From: Liopterus haemorrhoidalis
Taxonomy: Eukaryota > Arthropoda > Insecta > Coleoptera > Dytiscidae
NCBI GenBank assembly: GCA_963971575.1
Contig: OZ020618.1
Span: forward strand, 45,522,509-45,586,508
DNA length: 64,000 nt
Direction of reading: 5' to 3'
Position numbers and translations under genes: made by a program. Positions 22,262 through 33,447 of this stretch are shown here, piece by piece. The notes beneath the pieces are model-generated. The model ran no database searches, was not told where the DNA came from, and was given only the letters and a program-made list of their open reading frames with translations. Position 1 is the stretch's first letter. The number at the start of each line of letters is the position of its first letter.

Positions 22262-22726
22262 CTCAAAAACGGAAGTAACTGTCAGATTCGAGAAAAAATC
22301 CACGACTTAAAACGAATCCACATAAAAACGACAATAACCTGGGTTCCAACACCCGTGGGCATTCCCGGGAATGAGAAGGCAGACACCGCAGCCAAAGAAG
22401 CCGCTAATGAACCTGTTACACCATATTCACCAATACAAATAAACGATTTTCAAAATGACGTTAAAAACAAAATAAATAAAAAGTGGGAAATCACCTGGCA
22501 AAACATCTAAAACAATAAATTAATACACATCAAACCTGATCTATCGCATTGGGAACCAGAACAGACAAGGAAGAAACAAATACTCATGAACAGATTAAGA
22601 ATAGGATACACCAGGGCCACATACAGCTATTTATTTAGGGGAGAAACCAGAGAAACTTGCGACCTATACCGAGTAGCAAAAACAGTTCCCCATCTGCTCC
22701 TAGAAAGTCAGAAGTATGAAGCCATC
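22262..22726 (+). pseudogene. LINE RNase H domain and Zn-knuckle region (I/Jockey-like)
   Basis: Translates to IKTTITWVPTPVGIPGNEKADTAAKEAA, the RNase H C-terminal signature (WVPGHxGIPGNExAD), then a spacer with an in-frame stop near 22508. Next come MNRLRIGYTRATYSYLFRGE and CDLYRVAKTVPHLLLESQKY, the region that normally follows (RLRxGHTxxTHxYLF..CxxC..T..HLLLECxxY). The usual histidine and cysteines are partly lost. Another LINE is inserted after it, and the distal end resumes at 23183. Confidence 0.75.
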
Positions 22727-23154
22727 AAAATTAAACTCATATTTGACAAGTGTAAAATTAATGCTAGACACACTTAACTGGCTGAGTATTAAACAAAGAA
22801 TTTATTTATTAACTTTAGTTTTTATATTCAAAATAAATCAAGGTAAAGTTCCTGCTTATCTTACTGAGAATTTAAATTTTATACGTGAAATTAAGAATTA
22901 TAATTTAAGAAATAAAAATCATTTTGCTACCTCTTCAATGAAAAAAGCATGTGGACAAAATTCATTATTTTACAAAGGAATTAAATTGTTTAACACCTTA
23001 GATGATTAAACAATACTTATAGACATTAAAAGGCTGTAAAAATATTAAATCCTTTAAAAGAGGATGCACCGAAAAGGTTAAGACTCTAATATATTAGAAT
23101 ATTGTAACAAAATGTTTGTAATAAGTAATGTAATAACATTTATGTTAAATAAAG

Positions 23155-23182
<28 letters not shown>
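22727..23182 (+). pseudogene. LINE C-terminal fragment nested in the preceding LINE
   Basis: MLDTLNWLSIKQRIYLLTLVFIFKINQGKVPAYL and YNLRNKNHFATSS form the C-terminal block of Jockey/CR1-type LINEs (LNWLxIxxRI...FKI...PxYL...R...). The frame is open to 23009, then stops accumulate. The fragment ends in an ATAAAG-(AT)n tail at about 23150-23182, after which the host LINE resumes. Confidence 0.7.
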
Positions 23183-23186
<4 letters not shown>

Positions 23187-23280
23187 GAGATCTCACAGAA
23201 GTCCTGAGAGACTATCCGGAAAATAGGGAAAAGATACATAGGTTCTTGACAGAAACGGGGCTATCAAAAGAAATATAATA
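23183..23280 (+). pseudogene. Distal end of the interrupted RNase H LINE
   Basis: 'agagatctcacagaagtcctgagagac' reads LRDYPENREKIHRFLTETGLSKEI before a stop at 23278, the usual short C-terminal tail of RNase H-bearing LINEs (LRFLxETxL). It continues the frame broken at 22726. Confidence 0.6.
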
Positions 23281-24781
23281 TCCACCTTTAGAAGAATACT
23301 TACATATTACCTTACTTTTATATATGTGCATGTATGTGTGTATGTACGTGTATATATGTATGTATTTATTATTATTATTTGGGGTTTGTCAGGTCTTGAC
23401 AAGCGGGGTCAGGTCCACTAATCGAAAACTTCAGCAACCTTTTTAGCCGCGTCATACTAGAAACTAGTCAAGCTACTTGTTACTAACCTCTAACTTATAT
23501 ATATACAATTATTTGTAAGTAACGACATGAGGTACTAATGATCTCGTAGTTGAATACTCATACCTAATTTGTTTCAATATATATATATATATATATATAT
23601 AAAGTATCCAATGATATTTGTTCTTATTCTTCTTCTACGGTTGACTTAAAAAAGTTTTTATAAATATATTTGCTAAGCATTTTTTTCTATTCCTTCTCAT
23701 TGTTGATAAAATTATTTTCCACACCAGTGATGACTCGAAAATTATTTTAATGTCTTTTGTCTCACTAAAGCAATTTGTATCTCTAAAAAAAAGAAATAAA
23801 TAACCATGATGGTATCTGATGAATACAAAATTTCTACTGACCTTCATCATTTATATTTTATTCCGCATCTTTCTCTAAAAATGCCTAAATTGTCTTGTAT
23901 CCATTGATGCAATGCGCAAATCAATGCGGTTCTTTGTTAAAACAATGTAAAAAGTCAGTTAAATTAAGTTTCGTTCAATAAGTTCTATTTATTTTGTAAC
24001 ATCAGTAAACCGCGTTGTCAGTAGCAGAGGTGGGGGGGTAATAAAGGGCACACGATCCATTAAAATAGCGTATTATCGCGCTAGTAGGAAGTGGCCATCG
24101 ATTTGATGATGTGATAAGGATTGCAATCAATGCAAAATGTTATTAATTACCTATTTTAATCAGAAACACTTCCGAAACTACGTTAAAAGATGGCTTTGAA
24201 CTCATTCACAAGATTATTTGTTGTCAGGATAAGCAGTGCATGTATTAAGATAAAATATTGTAATTTATAACACCAGATTCAAGAGGATTCCGGGCATCAG
24301 CTAGAACGCTAAGAATAAATTTATAACGCTGAACAAAATAATGTTAAATTGGGTAATTTTATATACATACATAATTAAAAATCTCTTATACCTGAAGGTG
24401 TTGAAAAAATTTCGATTGATGGCAACATTATTATAAAAAAAAAAACACTGGTTAGCAAAGATTTTGTATCAGGGCAACTCAGCAATATTTTTTTCTAATG
24501 ATTTCAAAAATGGTCTCAAAATTCTATCATCTATCATCCATAGATTGAAGGTAACTGTTGAGGCTGCAATAAATATGTTTGATAGATGGTAACGAAAGTA
24601 AAATAAAGAGAGCAATTATTTTGTATGATTTTTTTTTTTTAATTTATTATCAGGAATTGGGAAAAAAAAACAAAATTTGAAAATAAATAATTTTGTTTAA
24701 ACCCAGAAAAATATAAATAACATTTAAAAAATAATAGAAATAGGTTTATTTCGATATCATAAAAGTGCCTCCGGAAAAAAG
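23281..24781. other. No gene recognised; TA microsatellite
   Basis: Begins with probable LINE 3' UTR ('ggggtttgtcaggtcttgac', 23381). (TA)n lies at 23578-23600. The remainder is unique AT-rich DNA. The minus-strand frame at 23635-23850 has no family resemblance. Confidence 0.4.
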
Positions 24782-25395
24782 ATGAAGCGAGTGAAGGATT
24801 ACAAATATCTTAGGTCATACATTTCAGAGGATGGAGGGTTGGATAGAGAAATCAGCCACAGAATTCAAGCGGGTTGGATGAACTGGAGAAAGGTTTCAGG
24901 TGTTCTGTGCGATAAAAGAATAAGTGCAATACTGAAGGAAGTGGTCTACAAGACAGTCGTGAGGCCAGCATTATTGTACGGGACGGAGACTTGACCAGTT
25001 AAGAAATCGCAGGAAAAGAAGATGAACGTGGCTGAAATGAGAATGCTGAGGTAGATGCTAGGACGAACAAGGAGAGATTAGATTAGAAATGAACAAATTC
25101 GCAATCAACTGAAAGTAGGCGAATTATCTATGAAAATGCAAGAAAAGAGACTCAGGTGGTATGCCCTTGTGATGAGGAGGGGGGAAAATCACATTGGGAG
25201 AAAAATTTTGGAAATGAAGGTAGAGGGTAAGAGGCAGGGCGCCCTAAACGGAGGTGGAACGAATGGCTCATGGCTGATTTCTCCAGCAAAGATTTACAGG
25301 GAGACGAATGGAAAGACAGAAATGAATGGAGAAGATTGATAAGGAACAGCGACTCCATATGACATGGGATAAACTAAGGAAGAAAAAGAAGAAGA
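24782..25395 (+). pseudogene. RTE/BovB-like LINE C-terminal region
   Basis: The order of blocks is diagnostic: VKDYKYLRSYISEDGGLDREISHRIQAGW, NWRKVSGVLCDKRI, LKEVVYKTVVRPALLYGTET, then after a stop VAEMRMLR, TRRD..IRNEQIR, and in another frame KMQEKRLRWYALVMRRGENHIGRKILEMKVEGKRQG. This is the post-RT tail of RTE-clade LINEs (YLGS..S.DGG.D.EI..RI..GW, RP.LLYG.ETW, RLRW.GHV.RR). At least two stops and a frameshift show it is dead. It ends near a GAAGAA tail (25378-25398). The RT core is missing. Confidence 0.85.
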
Positions 25396-26170
25396 AGAAA
25401 AGTGCCTACGGTCTACGGAAACCTTAAGGAGACCCTTCTTGTATCGTCTTCATTAATGAGAATATTAACTGAAGAGTGCTAGGTGAAAATGGTTAAAACC
25501 GGTATTAAATATTATCAATTTCGTTTTCTTTCTTCTACGAAAAAGCCAAATATCGTTCCTTTTTCGTTTCCGTTCTTTACAAAAATTTGGTTAACACCAT
25601 AATTTCGTTTTTGTTTAATTCTAATTCTTTGATTACAAGGTATTTTACAATCTAGTGTACTAATCAAAAAGTTCTGATATTTTTAAGGTCGATAACCTAA
25701 AATTCACGAGACGGTACATGCCGAATAATCGACAGAGAACCAATTAACAAATATATGTGTATCTATTTCACACAATTCTATGTAAACTATCAATAATGTA
25801 TTTGAACTACTCGTACCCAACGTACGTCCATAGTTCTTATTTTCGTTCATTATCACTGCCCAACAATATAGTTTTTTTTTATCTTGGTGTCGGAAAAGTA
25901 AGAACTGATTTTGGATATTTTTGATTTGCTGATTCCAAAAACACCTGTCTCTTTTTCGTAGCAGCTCTAGTTTTTGAGATACAGAATAATTGATTTTAGT
26001 TTTTTATCTAAAAACGGTAAACTTCTTCCTTGGACAGCAAAGTGGATATACAAAATATCCTTGTTTTTTATGTCTTTGGGACAGCAGAGCTAAGGATTAG
26101 CACTGGGTTAGCAGAAATTGGGTAATTTCCATTAAGAAATGTCATAATTCAAGAAAAACAAAACGTTGTC
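25396..26170. other. No gene recognised
   Basis: AT-rich DNA. 'ctagtttttgagatac' near 25968 recurs inverted near 26882, possibly marking the outer parts of the unit around 26180-26740. Confidence 0.35.
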
Positions 26171-26174
26171 AACG

Positions 26175-26745
26175 AACCTTTGGTTGCGAGAGAGAAAATT
26201 ATATTCCCACCCTTGCATATCAATGTTGGGCTTATGTAGCAATTTTTGAAGGCTTTAAATCGAGATGGACTTTGTGTAGGCTACTTGACACGTAAATTTC
26301 CTGGGATTAACTCTGAAAAACTGAAAGCCAGAATATTTGATGGTCCTCAGATAAGACAACCTACTGAAGATCCAGAATCCAATCCAACCGCATTAATGAA
26401 CGAGATTGAATCTAATTCTTGGTGTTCATTTATTCGAGTAGTACAAAATTTTCTGGGAAATCATAAGGCAGAGAAATAGTGGAAAATATGATTTCCAACT
26501 TTAATATTCTCGGTTGTATTATGACCACTTACCAGAAAACCTAGGTGATTTTAGTGAAGAACCGGGGGAAAGATCCCATCAGGACATAAAACTATGGAAG
26601 ATAGATATCAAGGAAGATAAGATAGCCACATGATGGCCTACTACTGTTGGAGTCTTCAGAAAGACTATTCTGGTAAACTCCATGCTAGAAAGTCGTACAA
26701 AAGAACATTTTTAAGTGAAAAGTGATGAATATATATTTATCTACT
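26175..26745 (+). pseudogene. Decayed copy of an unnamed protein family dispersed in arthropod genomes
   Basis: With two frameshifts and several stops the stretch reads VVNEPLVAREKIIFPPLHINVGLM, then FLKALNRDGLCVGYLTRKFPGINSEKLKARIFDGPQIRQ, SWCSFIRVVQNFLGNHKAEK, YHLPENLGDFSEEPGERSHQDI, MEDRYQGR and DSHMMAYYCWSLQKD. I recognise the block order (PPLHIxLGL, ALNRxGxC..YL..KFP, GPQIR, FLGNxKA, FPENLGxxSxExGERFHQDI, MExRYQG, MMADYCW) as a family often seen as uncharacterised proteins in insect and other animal genomes, with no known enzymatic role. It may belong to a DNA transposon. This copy is clearly broken. Confidence 0.6.
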
Positions 26746-27251
26746 TTGTGAAATAAATACCTTACTGTGTCTCTTTTGTGTTTGTAACTGGCAGTTGGAG
26801 CAAATAGTAACAGTAATAACGTGAAAAATACACAAGTTAAGAAATAAGATATTTTATTGTAAAAGAAGCCAATATAGCGTATCTCAAAAACTAGATCTGA
26901 TAGACCAAATCTGACGGCTATTTTGGATTCTGTGCCCAAAAATTACCTAGAGACAGATAAAAACTCGCAGGCACCAAAATGTCTGTTGGGCTGTTATATT
27001 TGAATATATTCAGATAAACGTATGTGTGTTTTTGTATATGGAGCGCTTCTATTGCAGCTGTGGTAAGAGCGACTGAAACAAATCAATAGTTCTTTCTGAA
27101 CATCAGAACGAATGATATCACTTAATTTTGATGATCTTCTAGATTGAACCATATCTTTATTTTAACTGTCGTCGGCCAAGGAAATCCTCCTCAAGTATAG
27201 GCTGAGTGTATGCATAAAAATAAATTCCTCTAACATTCGCTACTACTTTTA
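26746..27251. other. No gene recognised
   Basis: AT-rich DNA with no coding signature. 'tattttggattctgtgcccaaaaa' (26921-26944) and flanks may be the tail of the preceding dispersed unit. Confidence 0.35.
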
Positions 27252-27293
27252 GGCCCGATCATTCTACCTGTAGGCTTTAAACCTCTAATGCTC

Positions 27294-27413
27294 GGTTGCT
27301 AAAGTAAGAATTATCCCTAACACGAGTAAAAATCTTTTGTTTTGGTATGTTGTAGCATACAAAAACAAATGATTTTAACTTGAGTTAGAGAAAACTCTTA
27401 CGTTAGCAACCCG
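27294..27413. repeat. Imperfect long hairpin inside the Harbinger-like MITE
   Basis: GGTTGCTAAAGTAAGAATTA pairs with the reverse of CTCTTACGTTAGCAACC, with arms of about 55 bp converging on a loop near 27350 ('ggtatgttgtagcatac'). It could be an older foldback insertion or an internal hairpin. Confidence 0.6.
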
Positions 27414-27426
27414 CCATAAGTAACTA

Positions 27427-27756
27427 TAGTGCGTTCGAAGGTGAGTTTGCAGTACAGGGCATATGGAGTAGTTCTTTTTCATACTCTCTAATGGGTTTAC
27501 AGAATGACGCTATCCTTTTCTTGCTAGTCGACGTTGCCAGTTCTAAAACGCGCTGATCTGTGAAGACGCAGTATTCTACAAATGGCCATTTGTTTTTGTT
27601 GAGTGTTATTTTGAGTTTTATAAGAGTTTATTTTTGTAAATAATATGAGTTTTTCATATTATTATAATTGACACATTTGACACTTTTACAACATTTGGCA
27701 ACACCGCTCCCATTTGCCATAAGAGCTATACTGCAAACTCACCTTCGAACGCACTA
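27427..27756 (+). mobile_element. TA-flanked MITE M, copy 1
   Basis: 330 bp, TA on both sides. Near-identical TIRs of about 28 bp start TAGTGCGTTCGAAGGTGAGT. The second copy is at 59704-60034 in opposite orientation. No protein-coding capacity. Superfamily unresolved; a TA target suggests Tc1/mariner. Confidence 0.85.
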
Positions 27757-27978
27757 TATCTGACAGATAAGGTTATCTGGAACCTTATCTGCTGAATAAA
27801 TTTAATACCAATCAGTGAATTCAATTCGTCTCATTTTCCGTTAGATAACTACCAGATATATAAATTTGAATTGGAAGACGGGATGACATTTATTCAGCAC
27901 AGAAAGTATTATCTGTCAGTCCTTATCTGTCAGATAGTTATCTAGATGTTTACCTGAAGCTGGAAAGAACGGGCCTTA

Positions 27979-28952
27979 AACATACAAGATTGTGTATTTT
28001 ATTGATTTAAGTATAATTTTCTTATTTTTATTAAAATTAGTAACTTTTTAAATTAATGGTTGTTATATATTAATTTTAAAATAATTTATAAGAAACTAGT
28101 TCAAAAGTATTTGCATTTTGTTCCATTTTTCTTGCAGGTAACACGCCAAAACGTTTCTTTCCCCCACCATTTTACACCAATGCGGTATTGATGATACTAA
28201 CCAAATTCCACTTTATCGAACGAAAGTTTCTTTATTCGTAATTCAACTTGACATATCGAAAGGTTATAAGAAAATATCTTCTCTAACTGAATTAAAGTCA
28301 CAATTAATTAATCAATAATATCTTATTAATAAAACACAAAGTAGTTACTCTTTCAATTGCTACCAATATAATAGACCTAAAATTATAACTTTGAAGGCTA
28401 AAGTATATGTTTTTTTTTTTTTTTCATGCACTGTAGAATGAAATTTACGTGGTATGTCACATGTAACCAAGATTAGTTATATTATATCATGTGTTTTATA
28501 TTTGTGGTGGTTTATAAAAAGAATTTGAATTATATAATTATTATTTTTACTGTAATAAAAATAAAAAGATCAATACAGAAGATACTCTAACTTCGATCAT
28601 AAACCGTTTCAGGAGACGGTTTGACTTTTATTAAAATTTAAACCGGTTGTCGAAAATTACCACGGTTTATTATAAACCGCTTGTAGTTTTATCTGTAGTT
28701 ACATTGGATATCGTTTATAACGACGTTGAAGGGACCAATGAAATTCGGTCGTTATAACCGTAGGTTGCTATATCTAAACACTATTAATACAATGTTGAAA
28801 AATATGTACATTTTATTTATGTTAGAAATGAGTACATTTACATGAGTGCAGAAAGCTTAAGCAACAAAAACAATATTCAAGTGTTACAAAACATAAAAAA
28901 AATAATCCAACTTATTTTACAAACAACTTAACACTTACATAATTTTACATAC
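27979..28952. other. No gene recognised
   Basis: AT-rich. Around 28595-28790 there are inverted words (AAACCGT...ACGGTTT; 'cggtcgttataaccg') that may be decayed pogo-like termini, but no boundaries could be set. Confidence 0.3.
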
Positions 28953-28960
28953 GTATGTAT

Positions 28961-29888
28961 TAGAGATGGGTCGTTCATGAATGAACCGGCTCACTAAGCC
29001 GGCTCAGTACATAGACCGAAGTGACACGGTTCACCAAATTGAAATGAGCCGGCTCACAGCTCACTGTATAGTTTCAAGTTTCAAGGATACGATTGGTCGG
29101 GCAATTGTGAGCAGTGACCGGAGTGATCCGAATCTGGATCGATGTCATGTTGAACTTCGTGAGAACTCGGCTTGTAATGTATTATCATAAAGTGTATTTT
29201 GTCATCAATTTGTAGGGCAGTTTATTTGAAACTAATAGGCTTAGTCTTAGTATTTTCTTACAATCATACTATATAAAAATATTAAAATAATTGCCCAAAT
29301 CCCAGATGTCCGATTTATAAGGGCAATAAACATCGCCATAAACTTAACACATCTGGTTTAAAATACAGTAGCTACATAAAGTGAATTGTTTGTTTCAAAA
29401 ATGTTAGATAAGAGCCGGGGCTAAGCGACGTTCTACCTACGAGCGAACGACCGACCGACCTTTGTCTCGGGATCATGTTTACAGTTCATATATTGCAAGA
29501 ACCGGCTCTAAGCAAGAGCCGGCTCTAAGGGACGTTCTACCTACGACCAAACGACCGACCGACCTGTGTCTCGGGATCATGTTTACAGTTCATATATTGC
29601 AAGAACCGGCTCTAAGCAAGAGCCGGCTCTAAGCGACGTTCTAACTACGACAAAACGACCGACCGACCTGTGTCTCGGGATCATGTTTAAAGTTCATATG
29701 TTGCAAGAACCGGCTCTAAGCAACAGCCGGCTCTTATCGACGTTCTACCTAAGAACTAACGACCGACCTGTGTCTCGGAAACATGTTTACTTAACTGGAT
29801 CACTGAGCCGGATCAATGAACCGGCTCAACAAACTGAACGACCTCCACTGATCCGGTTCCGCAAACTGAGACGAAATTCCCATCTCTA
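28961..29888. mobile_element. hAT-type non-autonomous element with internal tandem array
   Basis: Ends TAGAGATGGG and CCCATCTCTA, flanked by GTATGTAT (28953-28960) and GTATGTAC (29889-29896), an 8-bp duplication with one change. Short TIRs with an 8-bp duplication define hAT. The 928-bp body is GC-richer than its flanks and packed with GCCGGCTC/GAGCCGGC words on both strands. No transposase. Confidence 0.8.
29412..29805 (+). repeat. 104-bp tandem array inside the hAT-type element
   Basis: Units start at 29412, 29516, 29620 and 29724 (GAGCCGGCTCTAAGCGACGT in consensus), each exactly 104 bp apart; the last is partial and diverged. Each carries CGACCGACC, 'tcgggatcatgttta' and the palindrome GAGCCGGCTC. 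Confidence 0.85.
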
Positions 29889-29896
29889 GTATGTAC

Positions 29897-31078
29897 CATA
29901 TGTATTTATATCCGTTATTTTGGTTTTCTAAAAATTTTTTCAATAATTTGTTTCAACTGCTGAAAATTAATCATTTATAGTAAGTGTTTGCAACTCGGTT
30001 GTTTCTTCTATTTCCACTTCGTTGTTTATTTCTGATTCTAAATTCGGATCTGAACCAGCTAAAATTTCATCTTCCGTCATATCCTCTTCCGTTTCGAATT
30101 CTACATAAATATTTGAAAAATATACATTAATGTTTTTCGTTTCGCCATATTGACGTCGATGACATACCTTCAACTCGTAGTTAACTGAATGAATATGTTT
30201 ATTTGTTGCGTTTCGCCTTGCCTTTTCATAACTCGGTAATTCCTTAGCCTATTCGGTACTTCCTCAGCGTTTTCGCGTTAGCCAGTAGTGATACGTTGTT
30301 ATAAAAGATAATTTGACCCAAATTTCAAGCCATTTTTATTAAAGGACATTAATTATTTACCATATATATTTTAAACTTCAAACAAGGAATTTTCAAAAAT
30401 AAGTTTTTGTTAATTGTAGCCTATTGTCGTAGACTTTATTATTCTTAATTGTTAGGACTTAAGTACTACTTTTTAAACATGCTGTTGAAAACCAAATTTT
30501 TGTAGGATAATTTGGTGCATTACTGTGCTTGTCAAGCTTATATAATATACAGAATTTTATTGTAATTACTTACAAGTCGTTTATTCTGTTTCTATTGCTG
30601 TAATTCATTTAATATTAATGTAATTTTAAAATCATAACTTGAACAGCATAGCGTAGTAGGTTATTTGCATTTTCAGTCATGATAAAAGCAGAAAAAGATG
30701 GAATTGAAACATTGCCAAGTAGCAAAGCCTACAAGATATATCATACCACCCTTCTATGATGTTCTTCCGGAATTTTGTCGCAATTTTATAACTATCTGCA
30801 ATGCTGCTTGCACAAATGATGGGGAAATAAATTCTAAGGTTCGATCACGTAGAAAGATTATTGCCGGCGACTATACTGCCTGGCTAACCAGCGCCGACCG
30901 TCGAGAATAAATATCTCTTTACTTTTAAATTTACCCGAACATGTGTAAAGATTGTTGGCACTTGTAAGCGCATGAACCATGCGCCTATAAGTAAACAAGA
31001 ATATTGAAATATTTTTACCAGCTTACAAGAAGTTGAATCACCTTTTTGATATTTTGTTAATTTTTGGATTTGTAGATA
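29897..31078. other. No gene confirmed; two unassigned frames
   Basis: A minus-strand frame, 29967-30173, is acidic (FETEEDMTEDEILAGSDPNLESE) and faintly recalls the C-terminal tails of pogo/Tigger-type transposases (ELTDDEI), but begins only at a TTG. A plus-strand frame, 30698-30910 (70 aa from ATG), reads RYIIPPFYDVLPEFCRN...TAWLTSADRRE and overlaps an AATAAA at its stop. I recognise no family for it, and it could be chance or a broken exon. Confidence 0.3.
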
Positions 31079-31240
31079 TTACCAAAAAACCCTTATAACG
31101 TTACTCATGTGTCTGTATGTCTCTCTATATCTCTGTCTGTACAGTAGAAATCGTAGCGAAACGACTGGACATAAAAATTTTAAATTTGGCATGTTTGTAC
31201 AACTCTTTGATCAACATATAGGAAAACTATAGAGAGTTTA
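31079..31240 (-). repeat. Diverged fragment of repeat H, inverted
   Basis: 'taccaaaaaacccttataac', a TCTG-like run, then 'aaatttggcatgtttgtacaactctttg' is the inverse of the right end of repeat H (2815-2950), with many substitutions. Confidence 0.6.
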
Positions 31241-31274
31241 AGAAAACATATCTTGGGAAGAATATAAACAAATA

Positions 31275-31678
31275 CAGTCTGTTCCAAACGGTTAAGCGGA
31301 ACTAAATGGGAATTTAGTTCTTTTAGGATGTCACGAGAAGGGACCTTGCTTGGGATATTTCCTTTTTCACGTTGGGATGTCAAAATTTAAAATTCCAACA
31401 ATGAAACCATGGAAACGAATGACATATGTCAAAATTAATTTTTTTTAGATATTTTAATGACAAAAAAATAAATAAATGGGAAATTTGTATTAAGAATGAC
31501 ACAAAAAATCAAAATATAAAGAAAATGACATTATAAAATGATATTAACCTTAACCAAAAAATGTTTATTGTAAGTATGATTTACAAAGCTTAAACAAAAC
31601 GGCCGAAAGGCACGATTTAAACGATGAAAGTAACTAGATTGCAAAATCTAGTTCCGCTTAAGCGTTTGGAACAGACTG
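31275..31678. mobile_element. Tc1-type MITE, CAGTCTGTTCC termini
   Basis: TA at 31273-31274 and 31679-31680. TIRs of about 30 bp start CAGTCTGTTCCAAACG and continue TTAAGCGGAACTA, differing at one position. 404 bp, non-coding. CAGT at the tip and a TA duplication fit Tc1-type elements. A terminal fragment of the same family lies at 37255-37317. Confidence 0.8.
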
Positions 31679-31896
31679 TATGTATTTAAATGTACTTGTA
31701 TTAAAAATAAATATTTATTTAAAATTTTGAGTGGGATATCAAACGAAATCACTTAATTTGTGGATAAACAAACAAATTTTTATTTTTGAAAATTCTTTTA
31801 TAAAATTTTCACCAAAAATATGTCAAAATTCTTTTGTCATTCAATCTGTTTGCCAGTGTTAATAAAAAATCTGAAAAAATATCAGTAGTGCCCATT

Positions 31897-32884
31897 GATA
31901 AAAAATTTATGTGAAGTGTGAATTTTCACACATTTCAGGGTTTTGCAGGTATTTAGTAACTGAATGATGATTATTTGGGATGCCAAAACAAATTTTATGT
32001 CAAAATATTTTTGTATGAATTTTAATTCGAATGCCTAATACCATTATTGAAGTTTCTAAATATGTGCAGTATTTTTTTTACATAGCAAGGTTCATTAAGA
32101 TTTTGAAAATTGCGCCTATGGTTTCTATTGGTTGCTTAAATCATTAGCCCCGCCCTCTGAATTCATATACATCAAACAGAATTAAATTATAATTTCAACA
32201 CTTCCCACTGGTTATTAAATTTACGATTTTAAAAATTAAATGCAACCAAAATTTAACTAGAATTTTTACAAAATAATTTAAACAAAAGAAAACTGCAAAA
32301 AAAAAATCAAAAAAATTAAAATTGACAGGATTCGAACTCTTGTTTGCAAGTTAACTGTTAAGCAAATTAGAAAACCAATGACTAAACGCATATAGCTATG
32401 AGTGCTGACGTAACAACTTGCTTACATAGCGAATTAAATATTTAACATATTTTGGTTAAAAACACAAAAAATGCATTATTTTCCGAAAACGTAATCTGAT
32501 CAAAAATTCCTGTTGTACTATTCCGATTCACACCAATATACATTACTTAGAATTTTTTCACATTTTTAGTTTAAACCGTCTGGGCTACAGGGTGTGGGAC
32601 AAAAATTTTTTTGCACAATTTTGGCAAAAATCGTGTCAAAATAATTTATTTTGCAAAAATAAAATTTTGATCGTTAATCCACGTACTAAGGGCTTTCATT
32701 TCATACCCTACTCAGAATTTAAAAAAAAATTTTTTTTTTCGATGAGCACATATTTGTTTATATTTTTAGGGGGATATGTTTTTTAGATGTTTTAGTATTT
32801 TTACTATGTGTGGGTCAAAAAGTTGTACAAGCATGCCAAATTTCAACTGTCTAGGTTTAGCCGTTTGGCTACAATTTTTACCGA

Positions 32885-32926
<42 letters not shown>

Positions 32927-32978
32927 GACAAAATGACGGTATAAGGGTTTTTTGGTCATACCTACAAAACCCTAAAAA
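31897..32978 (+). repeat. Dispersed repeat H, copy 2
   Basis: Collinear with 1938-2963 over its length with moderate divergence. Longer GACA run (32885-32926). Short frames inside are not conserved. Confidence 0.75.
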
Positions 32979-33039
32979 GGAAATAATTGAACAGGAATTT
33001 TTGATCAGATAAGTTTTACGAAAAATATCGATTTTTAGG

Positions 33040-33102
33040 GAATTGTAGACCTGAAATTTTACTCTTCGGACTGAAAAGCCCCTTTCCAATATAAAGTAGC
33101 AA
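33040..33102. repeat. Short dispersed duplicate (also at 34343-34412)
   Basis: GAATTGTAGACCTGAAATTT through 'gcccctttccaata' appears in both places in the same orientation. Its parent element is unknown. Confidence 0.7.
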
Positions 33103-33104
33103 TA

Positions 33105-33163
33105 CGGTGACCAAAAAACCCTTAAACCGTCATTTTATCGTCTGTCTGTCTGTCTCTCTGTCT

Positions 33164-33194
<31 letters not shown>

Positions 33195-33255
33195 CGGTAA
33201 AAATTGTATCCAAAAGGCTAAACCTAGAGAGTTGAAATTTGGCATGCTTCACTCA
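33105..33255 (-). repeat. Repeat H right-end fragment, inverted
   Basis: 'ccaaaaaacccttaaaccgtcattttatcg' followed by (TCTG)n and 'gttcggtaaaaattg' is the inverse of 2880-2945. Confidence 0.75.
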
Positions 33256-33447
33256 TATTTCAAGATTAAATAAAATATCTTTGAAGCAGTGAATTACTCA
33301 CGTTTACAGTTATTTATCGGTAAAATAAATTTTATTATTTTGTTTTGAATTTGTTTTACCACGTCTAGGCTGCAGAAGTGTTAATATTTATTTTTGAAAA
33401 AACACATTTATTTTTACACGAATTTCGTTTTGTATATGCCCTGTGTT

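Larger units (their letters stand above)
27252..27975. mobile_element. PIF/Harbinger-like MITE, TTA duplication, with a nested MITE
   Basis: TTA flanks both ends (27249-27251, 27976-27978). The left end GGCCCGATCATTCTACCTG and reversed right end GGCCCGTTCTTTCCAGCTTC are imperfect TIRs. A 3-bp TWA duplication with GGCCCG-type ends is characteristic of PIF/Harbinger. Removing the MITE at 27427-27756 leaves about 390 bp. Interior words TTATCTGTCAGAT repeat near 27773 and 27912. Confidence 0.7.

Noticed and set aside
29412..29805. CRISPR-like array
   Set aside because: Direct tandem repeats without unique spacers, in a eukaryotic hAT-type element.
29967..30173. An exon of a pogo-derived gene
   Set aside because: The acidic text faintly resembles pogo C-terminal tails, but there is no ATG, no upstream catalytic sequence and no partner exon; too weak to call.
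30698..30910. A small host gene (70 aa)
   Set aside because: It has an ATG and AATAAA at its stop, but no recognisable domain, promoter or conserved neighbour; kept only as an unassigned frame.
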